In this document: positions 8,778 through 17,876 of the stretch, piece by piece
Layout: each line of letters opens with the position of its first letter
Numbering within the stretch: the first letter of the stretch is position 1
Source: CAJGBR01 sp045637425
GTDB taxonomy: Bacteria > Bacteroidota > Bacteroidia > Bacteroidales > Rikenellaceae
Direction: 5' to 3'
Length of the DNA: 49,415 nucleotides
Assembly (NCBI GenBank): GCA_045637425.1
Contig: JAZTZL010000014.1
Location: forward strand, 1-49,415
Notes under the pieces: generated by a model
What the model was told of the DNA's origin: nothing
The model's database searches: none
Seen by the model: the letters and a program-made list of their open reading frames with translations, nothing else
Position numbers and translations under genes: made by a program

Positions 8778-9560
8778 ATGAAACCTTTGAAAATCAGAGA
8801 TAAAGAGTTTACATCACGACTCTTTACAGGTACGGGGAAATTCTCCTCGAATGAAGTTATGTACCGCGCCCTCGAGGCTAGCGGTAGCCAATTGATTACC
8901 GTAGCACTCAAACGTGTAGACATAAATGACCACTCGGACGATATGCTTAAACATATTCTCCAGACCGGCGCATCGCTGCTGCCCAATACCTCAGGTGTAA
9001 GAACAGCTAAAGAGGCGGTATTCGCAGCACAGTTGGCTCGCGAAGCTCTTGAAACAAATTGGCTGAAACTCGAAATTCACCCCGACCCACACTACCTTAT
9101 GCCCGACCCGGTGGAAACACTCAAGGCGTGCGAAGAGTTGGCTAAAGATGGATTCAACGTTATGCCTTATATCCACGCCGATCCCGTGTTGTGCAAGAGA
9201 TTGGAAGAGGCAGGCGCAGCTTGTGTTATGCCGTTGGGAGCACCGATTGGCTCGAACAAGGGTCTGCTGACTGAGGAGTTCCTCAGAATAATTATCGAAC
9301 AGAGCAATGTTCCTGTCGTAGTCGATGCAGGTATCGGAGCTCCGTCAGATGCAGCCCGCGCAATGGAACTCGGTGCTGATGCAGTGTTGGTTAATACGGC
9401 AATTGCCGATGCTCAAGACCCGGTTGAAATGGCACGCGCATTCAGAATGGCAGTCGAAGCTGGTCGTATGGCTTATGAGGCAAAACTTGCTCCGAAGAGC
9501 AATCGTGCTACGGCAACAAGCCCGATGCAATCGTTCCTCAATGATATCAAATCGCTGTAG
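8778..9560 (+). CDS. thiG: Thiazole synthase ThiG
   Basis: ThiG forms the thiazole phosphate of thiamine from deoxyxylulose 5-phosphate, dehydroglycine and ThiS-thiocarboxylate. The TIM-barrel family features are intact: RLFTGTGKFSS near the N-terminus, the TVALKRVD segment, VMPLGAPIGSNKGL, and VVDAGIGAPSDAARAMELGAD near the C-terminus. I chose the ATG at 8778 over an in-frame GTG six bases earlier. The stop is separated from the thiH ATG by only two bases, matching their joint role. ThiS, ThiF and ThiE are not in this window. Dxr, which supplies the deoxyxylulose 5-phosphate-using isoprenoid branch, is encoded four genes downstream. Confidence 0.95.
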   Translation: MKPLKIRDKEFTSRLFTGTGKFSSNEVMYRALEASGSQLITVALKRVDINDHSDDMLKHILQTGASLLPNTSGVRTAKEAVFAAQLAREALETNWLKLEIHPDPHYLMPDPVETLKACEELAKDGFNVMPYIHADPVLCKRLEEAGAACVMPLGAPIGSNKGLLTEEFLRIIIEQSNVPVVVDAGIGAPSDAARAMELGADAVLVNTAIADAQDPVEMARAFRMAVEAGRMAYEAKLAPKSNRATATSPMQSFLNDIKSL

Positions 9561-9562
9561 TA

Positions 9563-10684
9563 ATGGAACAGACGTTTTATGACGTAGCTCACGCCCTGAA
9601 TTGGAATGATGTAACTGATTTCATCTACTCAAGAAACGAGGAAGATGTTATCCGTGCACTGAAAAAAGAGCGAATCACAATGGAGGATTTTGCTGCATTG
9701 ATTTCACCTGCTGCGAGCGCGTTCCTCGAAAAGATGGCCGAAAAGAGCTATCTTATCACACGCCGCAGATTTGGAAATACGATACAGCTATATGTTCCGA
9801 TGTATCTGTCGAACTGGTGTACAAACAGATGTGTCTATTGTGGATTCAACTGTCGCAACCATATCCACCGTACAGTGCTCAACGAAGAGCAAATCAGAGG
9901 AGAGGCTGAGGTTATCTGCAAAGACCCGTTCCAACATATATTGTTAGTTACGGGCGAAGACCCAATCAAGGCTGGCGTAGAATATCTTGGAAGTGCAATC
10001 GAAATAATGAAAGATTATTTTTCTCAGGTGTCAATCGAAGTCCAGCCAATGAATCAGGAGGATTACGAGTATCTGAGAGAGAGAGGTCTGCACGCCGTAG
10101 CCGTTTATCAAGAAACTTATAACGAGGAACGTTACCCGGTTTATCACCTGTCGGGAAACAAGAGCAACTATCGCTACCGACTCGAAACTCCCGACCGTGT
10201 CTGCCGCGCCGGAGTGTCAAAGGTGGGAATCGGCAACCTCATCGGGCTGGAAGATTGGCGCACAGAAGCATATTTCACAGCTCTGCACGCAAGATATATC
10301 GAAAAGAAATATTGGCAAACTAAAGTTTCGATTTCATTTCCGCGACTCAGACCCCACGAGTCGGCAGACGCATTCCAGCCGAATTACCCGACTAATGACA
10401 GAGAGTTCTTGCAGATTATCTGCGCATACCGACTGTTGAGCGAGGATATCGAACTCAACCTCTCGACCCGAGAAAGTCGCGAATACCGAGATATGATTAT
10501 GCCATTCGGTGTAACAACATTCAGTGCAGGCTCGAAAACCGAACCCGGCGGATATGCTCACCCAAACGAAGAACTTGAGCAATTCGCCATCAATGACGAC
10601 CGAACTGCACAAGAGGTGTGTCAGGCAATACGCCAAAAGGGTTTTGACCCGATTTGGAAAGATTGGTCGTTCTACTTCAAATAA
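9563..10684 (+). CDS. thiH: 2-iminoacetate synthase ThiH (radical SAM tyrosine lyase)
   Basis: ThiH cleaves tyrosine with a SAM-derived radical to give dehydroglycine for ThiG, with p-cresol as by-product. The radical SAM cluster motif is visible as Cys86, Cys90 and Cys93 in CTNRCVYCGF. The family stretches VTGEDP, QPMNQEDYEYL and SAGSKTEPGGY follow. The length of 373 residues is normal. The oxygen-sensitive ThiH route, rather than ThiO, fits an anaerobe. It is tightly linked to thiG and followed after nine bases by meaB. Confidence 0.95.
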   Translation: MEQTFYDVAHALNWNDVTDFIYSRNEEDVIRALKKERITMEDFAALISPAASAFLEKMAEKSYLITRRRFGNTIQLYVPMYLSNWCTNRCVYCGFNCRNHIHRTVLNEEQIRGEAEVICKDPFQHILLVTGEDPIKAGVEYLGSAIEIMKDYFSQVSIEVQPMNQEDYEYLRERGLHAVAVYQETYNEERYPVYHLSGNKSNYRYRLETPDRVCRAGVSKVGIGNLIGLEDWRTEAYFTALHARYIEKKYWQTKVSISFPRLRPHESADAFQPNYPTNDREFLQIICAYRLLSEDIELNLSTRESREYRDMIMPFGVTTFSAGSKTEPGGYAHPNEELEQFAINDDRTAQEVCQAIRQKGFDPIWKDWSFYFK

Positions 10685-10693
10685 CAGAGTACA

Positions 10694-11806
10694 ATGGAAC
10701 ACTACGAAGATCAACACCGTGCCGAACACGAAGATAGCGCATTGATGGTCAATGCAGGCATAGCACAGCCCCCGTCGGTTAATCCGAATTGGAAACGTGT
10801 GAAACGCAAAGAGCTGACTACAGATGAGTATGTCGAGGGTATTCGTGCCGGTAACATCACTATATTGAGTAAGGCAATTACCCTTATCGAGAGCCTCAGA
10901 CCAGAACACTACGCACAGGCGCAAGAGATTATCGAACGCTGTCTGCCCTACGCTGGCAACTCTGTCCGAATCGGCATCACAGGCGTACCGGGTGCGGGTA
11001 AATCAACCTTTATCGAAGCCATAGGCGAAATGGTTATCAATCTGGGACACAAGCTCGCAGTGTTGGCTATCGACCCAAGTTCGGAACGTAGCGGCGGCTC
11101 AATCCTCGGCGATAAAACCCGTATGGAAACGCTGGTACATAACCCTGATGCATTTATCCGACCTTCGCCCTCGGCAGGTTCGCTTGGTGGCGTAGCAAGA
11201 AAAACTCGCGAATCGGTAATTCTTTGCGAGGCTGCGGGATTTGACGTAATTTTCATCGAGACGGTCGGAGTAGGTCAGTCGGAAACTGCTGTACACTCGA
11301 TGGTGGATATGTTTATGCTGTTGCAGATTGCCGGAGCCGGCGATGAGTTGCAGGGCATCAAGCGCGGTATAATGGAGATGGCCGATTTGGTAGCAATCAC
11401 AAAGGCCGACGGAAATAATATCCTGCGTGCGGAATTGGCAAAGACTCAGTTCGTAAATGCGCTCAATCTATTCCCGACACCAGAATCGGGTTGGAGACCA
11501 CGGGTCTACACCTGCTCGTCGGTTGAGAAAAAGGGATTGACTGACTTGTGGAGCGGGGTGGAAGATTTTCTTGCATTCACAAAGAAGGAGGGCTACTACA
11601 AATCGAACCGCAACAATCAGGATAAGTATTGGATGTTCCAGACAATCAACGAATCGCTTAAGGAGAGTTTTTACAGATTACCTGCTATTGAAGAGCAGTT
11701 GGCTGCATTCGAAGAGAAGGTACTCGGTGGTCAGTTGAGTTCATTTGTAGCTGCAAACCAACTGATGAATATCTACTTCGACAAAATATCCGAAACAAAA
11801 AAATAA
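10694..11806 (+). CDS. meaB: Methylmalonyl-CoA mutase-associated GTPase MeaB
   Basis: MeaB is a G3E-family GTPase that protects B12-dependent methylmalonyl-CoA mutase and gates cofactor loading. The P-loop GVPGAGKST is at 97-105, followed by the family stretches AIDPSSERSGGSILGDKTRM, FIETVGVGQSE and LLQIAGAGDELQGIKRG. The length of 370 residues is normal. The mutase itself is not in the window. Bacteroidales commonly use the mutase in the succinate-to-propionate pathway, so its presence elsewhere is expected (inference). The gene starts nine bases after thiH. Confidence 0.93.
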   Translation: MEHYEDQHRAEHEDSALMVNAGIAQPPSVNPNWKRVKRKELTTDEYVEGIRAGNITILSKAITLIESLRPEHYAQAQEIIERCLPYAGNSVRIGITGVPGAGKSTFIEAIGEMVINLGHKLAVLAIDPSSERSGGSILGDKTRMETLVHNPDAFIRPSPSAGSLGGVARKTRESVILCEAAGFDVIFIETVGVGQSETAVHSMVDMFMLLQIAGAGDELQGIKRGIMEMADLVAITKADGNNILRAELAKTQFVNALNLFPTPESGWRPRVYTCSSVEKKGLTDLWSGVEDFLAFTKKEGYYKSNRNNQDKYWMFQTINESLKESFYRLPAIEEQLAAFEEKVLGGQLSSFVAANQLMNIYFDKISETKK

Positions 11807-11820
11807 CAAATAATGAGGTA

Positions 11821-12681
11821 ATGAAACGATTGGGGAACTTAATAAAAAACTTCGTCAAAAAACAACGCATTTCGGTCATTAACCCACACTCGGGTAAGGA
11901 GTCGTGGCACATAATGATCAGCCCATTGAAGGTTGTAATGGTGTTGTTGTCTACGGCAATACTGCTGCTCATCGGCATTGCTGCACTGGCGATGTTCACC
12001 TCAGTCCTCGACCTCGTACCGGGATACCACGGCAACAAATCGCACAAAGAGTTGCTGGCCAGCATCGAAAAACTTGACTCGCTCAACCGACGACTCGATA
12101 TGTGGCAGGTCTATTATGACAACCTGACTACGATAATGGAGGGACGTACTCCTCAGACCATAGCCGCGACCAGCAGCGATTCGATACTGAAATTCCAAGC
12201 TGACAGTATTGAACGTATTGCTGAAGACTCGATTCTGCGCCGACAGATGGAACTCGAACAAATCTACCGACTCAACGAACAAGAATCGAAAAAAGTTTCG
12301 CAACGAACCATTCAACTTGTTTCACCAGTCAAGGGTATGGTGGTTAATAAGTTCGACTCCAAATCGAAAATGTTTGGCGTGGAGATTATGACTACGTCGG
12401 ACAAGACCATCAATGCCGTAAATGACGGAATTGTAATCCTCTCGACGTGGGCTCCGAGCGAAGGCTATCTGATGTATATTCTCCACTCGGACAACTACAT
12501 ATCGGTTTACAAGCACTATTCGCCAATGACCAAACGTTCGGGCGAAAGAGTTAAGGCCGGTGATGTGCTGGGATATACGGGAGTCTCGAAGTTGAACTCC
12601 ACAAAGCAGGGCATCTTCAAATTTGAATTATGGTATAACGGAACACCGGTCAATCCGGAAAATTATCTGACTTTTGAATAA
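11821..12681 (+). CDS. Membrane-anchored LytM/M23-like protein with degenerate zinc site
   Basis: This 286-residue protein has a basic cytoplasmic start, one helix (about 36-58), a probable coiled coil (about 72-165) and a C-terminal M23 fold (about 167-286). The fold is recognisable from INAVNDGIVILS, SVYKHYSP, VKAGDVLGYTG and NGTPVNPENYL. Of the four zinc or catalytic positions, the HxGxD motif reads MFGVE (184-188) and the HxH motif reads IFK (265-267); only His232 remains. It is therefore probably not a peptidase. Degenerate LytM proteins such as EnvC activate amidases at the division site, and a similar role is possible (inference). Its last base is shared with the dxr start codon. Confidence 0.85.
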   Translation: MKRLGNLIKNFVKKQRISVINPHSGKESWHIMISPLKVVMVLLSTAILLLIGIAALAMFTSVLDLVPGYHGNKSHKELLASIEKLDSLNRRLDMWQVYYDNLTTIMEGRTPQTIAATSSDSILKFQADSIERIAEDSILRRQMELEQIYRLNEQESKKVSQRTIQLVSPVKGMVVNKFDSKSKMFGVEIMTTSDKTINAVNDGIVILSTWAPSEGYLMYILHSDNYISVYKHYSPMTKRSGERVKAGDVLGYTGVSKLNSTKQGIFKFELWYNGTPVNPENYLTFE

Positions 12682-13847
12682 TGAAACAACGTATAGCTAT
12701 ATTGGGTTCTACCGGTTCAATCGGACGCCAGACTTTAGATGTAATTCGGTCGAACAGAGACTCATTCGAGGTTGAAACCATTACGGCAAACAACAATTGG
12801 GAACTGCTTGTCAATCAAGCTATAGAGCATAAACCAGATAACGTGGTGATTGCCAATGAGCAGTTTTATCCCCAAGTGCGTGATGCTCTCGAGCGTTTTC
12901 CGATAAAGGTTTACGCCGGTCGTGACTCGCTGTGCCAAGTCGTAGCAGCAGGTAATGTCGATACGGTAGTGTCAGCCTTAGTGGGATATAGTGGCTTGCA
13001 ACCTACACTTAGCGCAATACGAGCAGGCAAGAAGGTTGCTCTGGCAAATAAAGAGACTCTCGTTGTTGCAGGCGAAACGGTCATATCTGAAGCAATAAAA
13101 CATAAGGCTCCTATTATTCCGATAGATTCCGAACACTCAGCCATCTTTCAATGTTTGGCAGGTGAGAGTTCGCCCATTGAGAAGGTTATTTTGACAGCCT
13201 CCGGAGGTCCGTTCCTGCATACTCCTACAAGCCGATTGAAAGAGGTTACTGTTGAACAGGCCCTAAAACACCCGAATTGGAGTATGGGTGCAAAGGTTAC
13301 GATTGATTCGGCTACGATGATGAACAAGGGGTTTGAGGTTATCGAGGCGCGCTGGTTGTTCGGATTGCGTCGCGAGCAGATTGATGTTGTGATTCACCCC
13401 CAATCGGTAATCCACTCGATGGTGCAGTTCTGTGACGGCGCAATCAAGGCTCAACTCGGAACACCTGATATGCGAATCCCGATACAATATGCACTTACAT
13501 TCCCTGAGCGCAAACCGATAAACACAACCCGATACGACTTCATATCTTCAGGGGGCGAGTTTAACTTTATGGCTGCCGATACGAAAAAGTTCCGCAACTT
13601 GGCGCTGGCTTATCAGGCGTTGGAAAAGGGCGGCAATCTGCCCTGTGTGCTGAATGCGGCCAACGAGGTGGCTGTACACGCATTCCTCGACCGTAAAATC
13701 GGATTCCTCGATATGAGCAACCTCATTGAAGAGTGTATGTCTCAGGTCGAATTCATTGCTCAACCTACGCTCGAAGAGTATGAACATACAGATATGTTGA
13801 GCAGACATATGGCACAAAGTTTAATAGAAACAAAATTTTCAAAATAA
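12681..13847 (+). CDS. dxr: 1-deoxy-D-xylulose 5-phosphate reductoisomerase
   Basis: Dxr converts deoxyxylulose 5-phosphate to 2-C-methylerythritol 4-phosphate with NADPH, the committed step of bacterial isoprenoid synthesis. The NADPH motif GSTGSIGRQT is at 9-18, LANKETLV near 121-128 and the metal-binding DSEHSAIFQ at 149-157. The GPF and HPNWSMGAKVTIDSATMMNK segments are also in place. The length of 388 residues is typical. The ATG overlaps the stop of the LytM-like gene, and rseP follows after 20 bases. This dxr-rseP adjacency is frequent in bacteria. Confidence 0.96.
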   Translation: MKQRIAILGSTGSIGRQTLDVIRSNRDSFEVETITANNNWELLVNQAIEHKPDNVVIANEQFYPQVRDALERFPIKVYAGRDSLCQVVAAGNVDTVVSALVGYSGLQPTLSAIRAGKKVALANKETLVVAGETVISEAIKHKAPIIPIDSEHSAIFQCLAGESSPIEKVILTASGGPFLHTPTSRLKEVTVEQALKHPNWSMGAKVTIDSATMMNKGFEVIEARWLFGLRREQIDVVIHPQSVIHSMVQFCDGAIKAQLGTPDMRIPIQYALTFPERKPINTTRYDFISSGGEFNFMAADTKKFRNLALAYQALEKGGNLPCVLNAANEVAVHAFLDRKIGFLDMSNLIEECMSQVEFIAQPTLEEYEHTDMLSRHMAQSLIETKFSK

Positions 13848-13867
13848 TTTAATATATCGAATCTTAT

Positions 13868-15190
13868 ATGGATACATTGGTAAGAATATTACAATTTGTG
13901 GCAAGTCTTTCGCTGCTGGTTTTGATTCACGAATTTGGACACTTCCTGTTCGCTAAGTTGTTCAAGACCAGAGTCGAAAAATTTTATATGTTTTTTAATC
14001 CGTGGTTCTCGCTGTTTAAGTTCAAGCGCGGCGAAACCGAGTATGGTATCGGTTGGTTGCCGTTGGGCGGTTATGTAAAAATCTCGGGTATGATTGACGA
14101 GTCGATGGATACCGAGCAATTAAAGTCCGAGCCACAATCGTGGGAATTCCGCTCGAAACCGGCGTGGCAACGATTGCTGATTATGGTAGGCGGCGTATTG
14201 ATGAACGTAGTGCTTGCTGTTATGATATACATCGGTCTGAGTTATAGCTATGGCGAGCAATACATTGCGGCTAAAGATGTTAAGTATGGATATATGTTCG
14301 AACAAAGAGCGCTGGATTTGGGATTCCAAAATGGTGACAAGATTGTCTCAATTGAGGGAACTCCGATTGACATTGAGGCTCCGTATGCACAAATCAATCT
14401 TGACATATTGCTCAACAAGGCAGAATACGTAGAGGTTGAACGCGAAGGCAAAACCGAAACAGTATACATTGAAGGAAAAGATTTCGAAGAATTGCTCAAG
14501 GGCAAAATGTTAGATGCACGTATTCCGTTCGTAGTGGGCGGCATAGCAGATGGCTCGACAGCGGCTGCAGCAGGGTTACAGGTTGGTGACTCGCTCGTAT
14601 CTGTAAATGGCGTGGAAACACGATTCTTTGACCAATTCGTCGAAAAATTCAAAGCTGCAAAGGGCGAAAAACTGACCCTCACCGTAATTAGAGAGTCGGC
14701 TCCCGTAGACATAGAGATTCAAATTTCGGAACAGGGTACAATCGGAGTCTATCCCTACGGCGCAAGCACATTCCTGAATATTAAGACTAAAAACTACAAC
14801 CTCATCGAAGCTGTCGGCGTAGGTGTGAAACGCGCAGGTGAGGAGATTGCAAACTATTGGAATCAAATCAAACTGCTCTTCGACAAGGATCTCAAGGCAT
14901 ATAAGTCGTTGGGCGGATTCATCTCCATTGCAAAGGTGTTCCCCGGACAATGGGATTGGATTTCATTCTGGCACACTACGGCATTCTTGTCTATCATCTT
15001 GGCTGTAATGAACATTCTGCCAATCCCCGCACTCGACGGCGGACACGTTATGTTCCTGCTCTATGAGGTAGTGACTCGCAGAAAACCCAGCGACAAATTC
15101 CTCGAGTATGCTCAGATGGTAGGATTGGCACTGCTATTCGTTCTGCTGATTTATGCAAATGGAAACGATATAATTAAATTGTTTAAGTAG
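13868..15190 (+). CDS. rseP: RseP-type site-2 intramembrane zinc metalloprotease
   Basis: Site-2 proteases cut transmembrane segments of anti-sigma factors and leftover signal peptides. The zinc motif HEFGH is at 21-25 in the first membrane helix, and the third ligand lies in LDG at 389-391 near the C-terminus. One or two PDZ-like regions lie between (about 120-320), with repeated AAGLQVGDSLVSVNG and LGFQNGDKIVSIEG stretches. The length of 440 residues matches the family. It is the last gene of the obg-to-rseP run; a promoter box for pyrD begins 34 bases after its stop. Confidence 0.95.
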   Translation: MDTLVRILQFVASLSLLVLIHEFGHFLFAKLFKTRVEKFYMFFNPWFSLFKFKRGETEYGIGWLPLGGYVKISGMIDESMDTEQLKSEPQSWEFRSKPAWQRLLIMVGGVLMNVVLAVMIYIGLSYSYGEQYIAAKDVKYGYMFEQRALDLGFQNGDKIVSIEGTPIDIEAPYAQINLDILLNKAEYVEVEREGKTETVYIEGKDFEELLKGKMLDARIPFVVGGIADGSTAAAAGLQVGDSLVSVNGVETRFFDQFVEKFKAAKGEKLTLTVIRESAPVDIEIQISEQGTIGVYPYGASTFLNIKTKNYNLIEAVGVGVKRAGEEIANYWNQIKLLFDKDLKAYKSLGGFISIAKVFPGQWDWISFWHTTAFLSIILAVMNILPIPALDGGHVMFLLYEVVTRRKPSDKFLEYAQMVGLALLFVLLIYANGNDIIKLFK

Positions 15191-15223
15191 CTTAGTGCAA
15201 AGATAATATTGAGATTTTTTTCG

Positions 15224-15231
15224 TACCTTTG
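15224..15231 (+). promoter_or_regulatory. -7 box (TACCTTTG) for pyrD-proS
   Basis: This is a full TAnnTTTG match 28 bases before the pyrD ATG, placing the start site around 15237 and leaving a very short leader. No clear -33 element is seen. Confidence 0.55.
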
Positions 15232-15251
15232 CGCAAATTTTATTAAAAGTA

Positions 15252-16298
15252 ATGTACAAGAAGTTTTTACGCCCTATATTTTTCCTGTTTTCACCAGAGA
15301 AAATCCACCATATTACCATATCGTGTCTGAAGTTCACACGATATGTGCCGGGGCTTAAACCGCTGCTCAGAGCAATCTTCACAGTAAAGGAACCCTCGCT
15401 CGAACGCGAAGTTTTAGGTATGAAATTTCCTAATCCCGTAGGCCTGGCTGCAGGTTTCGACAAAAATGCCGAGGCTTGTAACGAAATTGCGTGCTTGGGA
15501 TTTGGTTTTCTCGAAGTGGGCACGGTGACTCCCAAAGGACAACCGGGTAATCCGAAACCAAGACTCTTCAGATTGGTAAATGATAGAGCCATTATCAATC
15601 GTATGGGATTCAACAACTTAGGTGTAGAGAACGCTGTGCGTAACCTGAAAAGGGCTAATCCTAAGTTGATTATTGGAGGAAACCTCGGAAAGAATACTGC
15701 TACACCGAACGACAAGGCCGTGGGCGATTACTTGAAATTGTTCCGCAGCCTGTATGAATATGTGGACTATTTTGTAATCAATGTGAGTTGCCCGAACATC
15801 GCAAACCTGAGAGATTTGCAGGATAACGGACTCAAAGATATTCTCAATACGTTGATTGAGTTCCGACGCGGACAGACTCCCTATCGTCCGATTCTGCTAA
15901 AGATCTCGCCCGACCTGACTAACGAGCAGATTGACAATATGATTGCGACGATGGTCGAGTGCAAAATCGACGGCATCGTGGCTACGAATACAACCACCTC
16001 GCGCGAAGGCTTGTCGGCTTCGGCAGCCCAAATCGAACGTATCGGCAACGGTGGTTTGAGTGGTGCTCCGCTGACTAAACGCAGCATCGAAATCGTGAAA
16101 TATATCCACACTAAAACTGAAGGCCGTTTCCCGATTATCGGCGTAGGCGGTATTATGTCGGTTGAAGACGCGCTGGCGATGCTCGATGCCGGAGCCTGCC
16201 TGATTCAGGTCTACTCGGGATTCATATACAACGGCCCAGCATTTGTAAAAAACATCTGCAAAGCACTGATTGATAGAGAACAAAAGAAATCAAAATAA
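15252..16298 (+). CDS. pyrD: Dihydroorotate dehydrogenase, class 2 (quinone-dependent)
   Basis: PyrD oxidises dihydroorotate to orotate in pyrimidine synthesis, passing electrons to membrane quinone in class 2 enzymes. The N-terminal extension (about 1-50), with FLFSPEKIHH, is the membrane-associating part that marks class 2. FMN-barrel motifs follow: NPVGLAAGFDKNAE, EVGTVTPKGQPGNPKPRLFR, NRMGFNN and NVSCPN (177-182), in which Ser179 is the expected catalytic base. The length of 348 residues is normal. proS follows after 15 bases. Confidence 0.95.
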   Translation: MYKKFLRPIFFLFSPEKIHHITISCLKFTRYVPGLKPLLRAIFTVKEPSLEREVLGMKFPNPVGLAAGFDKNAEACNEIACLGFGFLEVGTVTPKGQPGNPKPRLFRLVNDRAIINRMGFNNLGVENAVRNLKRANPKLIIGGNLGKNTATPNDKAVGDYLKLFRSLYEYVDYFVINVSCPNIANLRDLQDNGLKDILNTLIEFRRGQTPYRPILLKISPDLTNEQIDNMIATMVECKIDGIVATNTTTSREGLSASAAQIERIGNGGLSGAPLTKRSIEIVKYIHTKTEGRFPIIGVGGIMSVEDALAMLDAGACLIQVYSGFIYNGPAFVKNICKALIDREQKKSK

Positions 16299-16313
16299 AA
16301 TACATAAACAGCA

Positions 16314-17798
16314 ATGGCAAAAGAACTTAAAGACCTCACCGGAAAAGAGGAAAACTACTACCAATGGTATAACGATTTGGTCAATAAGGCCGGATTGGCA
16401 GAAAACTCTGCAGTGAGAGGTTGTATGGTAATCAAACCCTATGGCTATGCAATCTGGGAAAATATGCAGGCAGCACTCGACAAAATGTTCAAAGAAACAG
16501 GACACCAAAATGCCTACTTCCCGCTGTTTATTCCCAAATCATACTTCTCGAGAGAGGCTAACCACGTAGATGGTTTTGCTAAGGAGTGTGCCGTAGTTAC
16601 ACACTACCGACTCAAAAACGACCCCGATGGTAAGGGCGTAATCGTTGACCCCGAAGCTAAACTCGAAGAGGAACTGATTGTAAGACCTACTTCGGAAACT
16701 ATTATCTGGAGTACATACAAGAATTGGATTCACTCATATCGCGACCTCCCAATTTTGTGTAACCAATGGGCTAACGTAGTGCGTTGGGAAATGCGTACCC
16801 GTCTGTTCCTCAGAACTGCCGAATTCTTGTGGCAGGAAGGTCACACCGCACACTCAAACCGCGAGGAGGCTATCGAAGAGATGTGGCGAATGATTCGCGT
16901 ATATCAAAAATTCGCAGAAGAGTATATGGCAATGCCCGTAGTTGTAGGTCACAAATCTGATAGCGAACGTTTTGCAGGTGCAGAAGATACAATGACTATC
17001 GAAGCTCTGATGCAAGATGGTAAAGCATTGCAATCGGGTACATCACACTTCCTGGCACAAAACTTTGCTAAGGCATTCGATGTTCAGTTTACAAATAAAG
17101 AGGGCAAATTGGAGTATGTTTGGGCTACATCTTGGGGCGTATCGACACGTTTGATGGGTGCGCTGATTATGGCACACTCGGATAACAACGGTCTGCTGAT
17201 TCCACCGAAGTTGGCTCCGATTCAGGTAGTTATGATTCCTATATACAAGGGCGAAGACGAATTGAAGGCTATCCTCGAAAAGATGGACCAAATGGCTGCC
17301 GAGCTGAAAAAACGTGGCATCAGCGTGAAAATCGACGACCGCGATAATGTACGTTCGGGCTTTAAGTTCTCGGAATACGAACTTAAGGGTGTGCCCCTGC
17401 GTATCGCAATGGGTCCGAGAGATTTGGCTAACGGTACGGTTGAGATTATGCGTCGCGACACGCTTCAAAAGCAGACAGTTCCGGCTGAAGGAATCGCTGA
17501 CCTCGCAGTTGAACTGATGGACGAAATCCAAAAGGGCATCTTTGCTAAAGCATTGAAATTCAGAGAAGAAAATACTACTAAGGTAGATACATACGAAGAA
17601 TTCAAACAAGTTTTGGAAACCAAAGGTGGATTCATTTTGGCTCACTGGGACGGAACACCCGAAACAGAAGCCAAAATTAAAGAAGAGACCAAAGCTACGA
17701 TTCGTTGTATTCCGGTTGATGGTGATGATACTCCGGGAGTATGTATGGTTACAGGCAAACCATCGGCTCGTAGAGTTCTGTTCGCAAAGGCATACTAA
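16314..17798 (+). CDS. proS: Prolyl-tRNA synthetase, archaeal/eukaryotic type
   Basis: This enzyme charges tRNA-Pro. At 494 residues it has no INS editing domain and ends in the C-terminal domain typical of the archaeal/eukaryotic form, which is the usual ProRS of Bacteroidota. Class II motif 2 is visible as the RTAEFLWQEGHTAH segment, preceded by RPTSETIIW. The anticodon-binding region carries DDRDNVRSGFKFSEYELKGV. Near the C-terminus, CMVTGKPSARRVLFAKAY ends the protein as in relatives. A GC-rich hairpin follows the stop by 22 bases. Confidence 0.96.
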   Translation: MAKELKDLTGKEENYYQWYNDLVNKAGLAENSAVRGCMVIKPYGYAIWENMQAALDKMFKETGHQNAYFPLFIPKSYFSREANHVDGFAKECAVVTHYRLKNDPDGKGVIVDPEAKLEEELIVRPTSETIIWSTYKNWIHSYRDLPILCNQWANVVRWEMRTRLFLRTAEFLWQEGHTAHSNREEAIEEMWRMIRVYQKFAEEYMAMPVVVGHKSDSERFAGAEDTMTIEALMQDGKALQSGTSHFLAQNFAKAFDVQFTNKEGKLEYVWATSWGVSTRLMGALIMAHSDNNGLLIPPKLAPIQVVMIPIYKGEDELKAILEKMDQMAAELKKRGISVKIDDRDNVRSGFKFSEYELKGVPLRIAMGPRDLANGTVEIMRRDTLQKQTVPAEGIADLAVELMDEIQKGIFAKALKFREENTTKVDTYEEFKQVLETKGGFILAHWDGTPETEAKIKEETKATIRCIPVDGDDTPGVCMVTGKPSARRVLFAKAY

Positions 17799-17820
17799 TC
17801 AGTATCATACTTCATAAACA

Positions 17821-17848
17821 ACCGCCCGACTCATCAGAGCCGGGCGGT
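17821..17848. terminator. GC-rich hairpin between convergent proS and porin genes
   Basis: An 8-bp perfect GC-rich stem (17821-17828 with 17841-17848) continues inward by three more pairs after one mismatch, leaving a 4-base loop. The T-tract after it is short (TGTTTT). It lies between two convergent genes and probably serves both. Confidence 0.75.
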
Positions 17849-17876
17849 CGTGTTTTCTATCCAACAATATTGAGGG

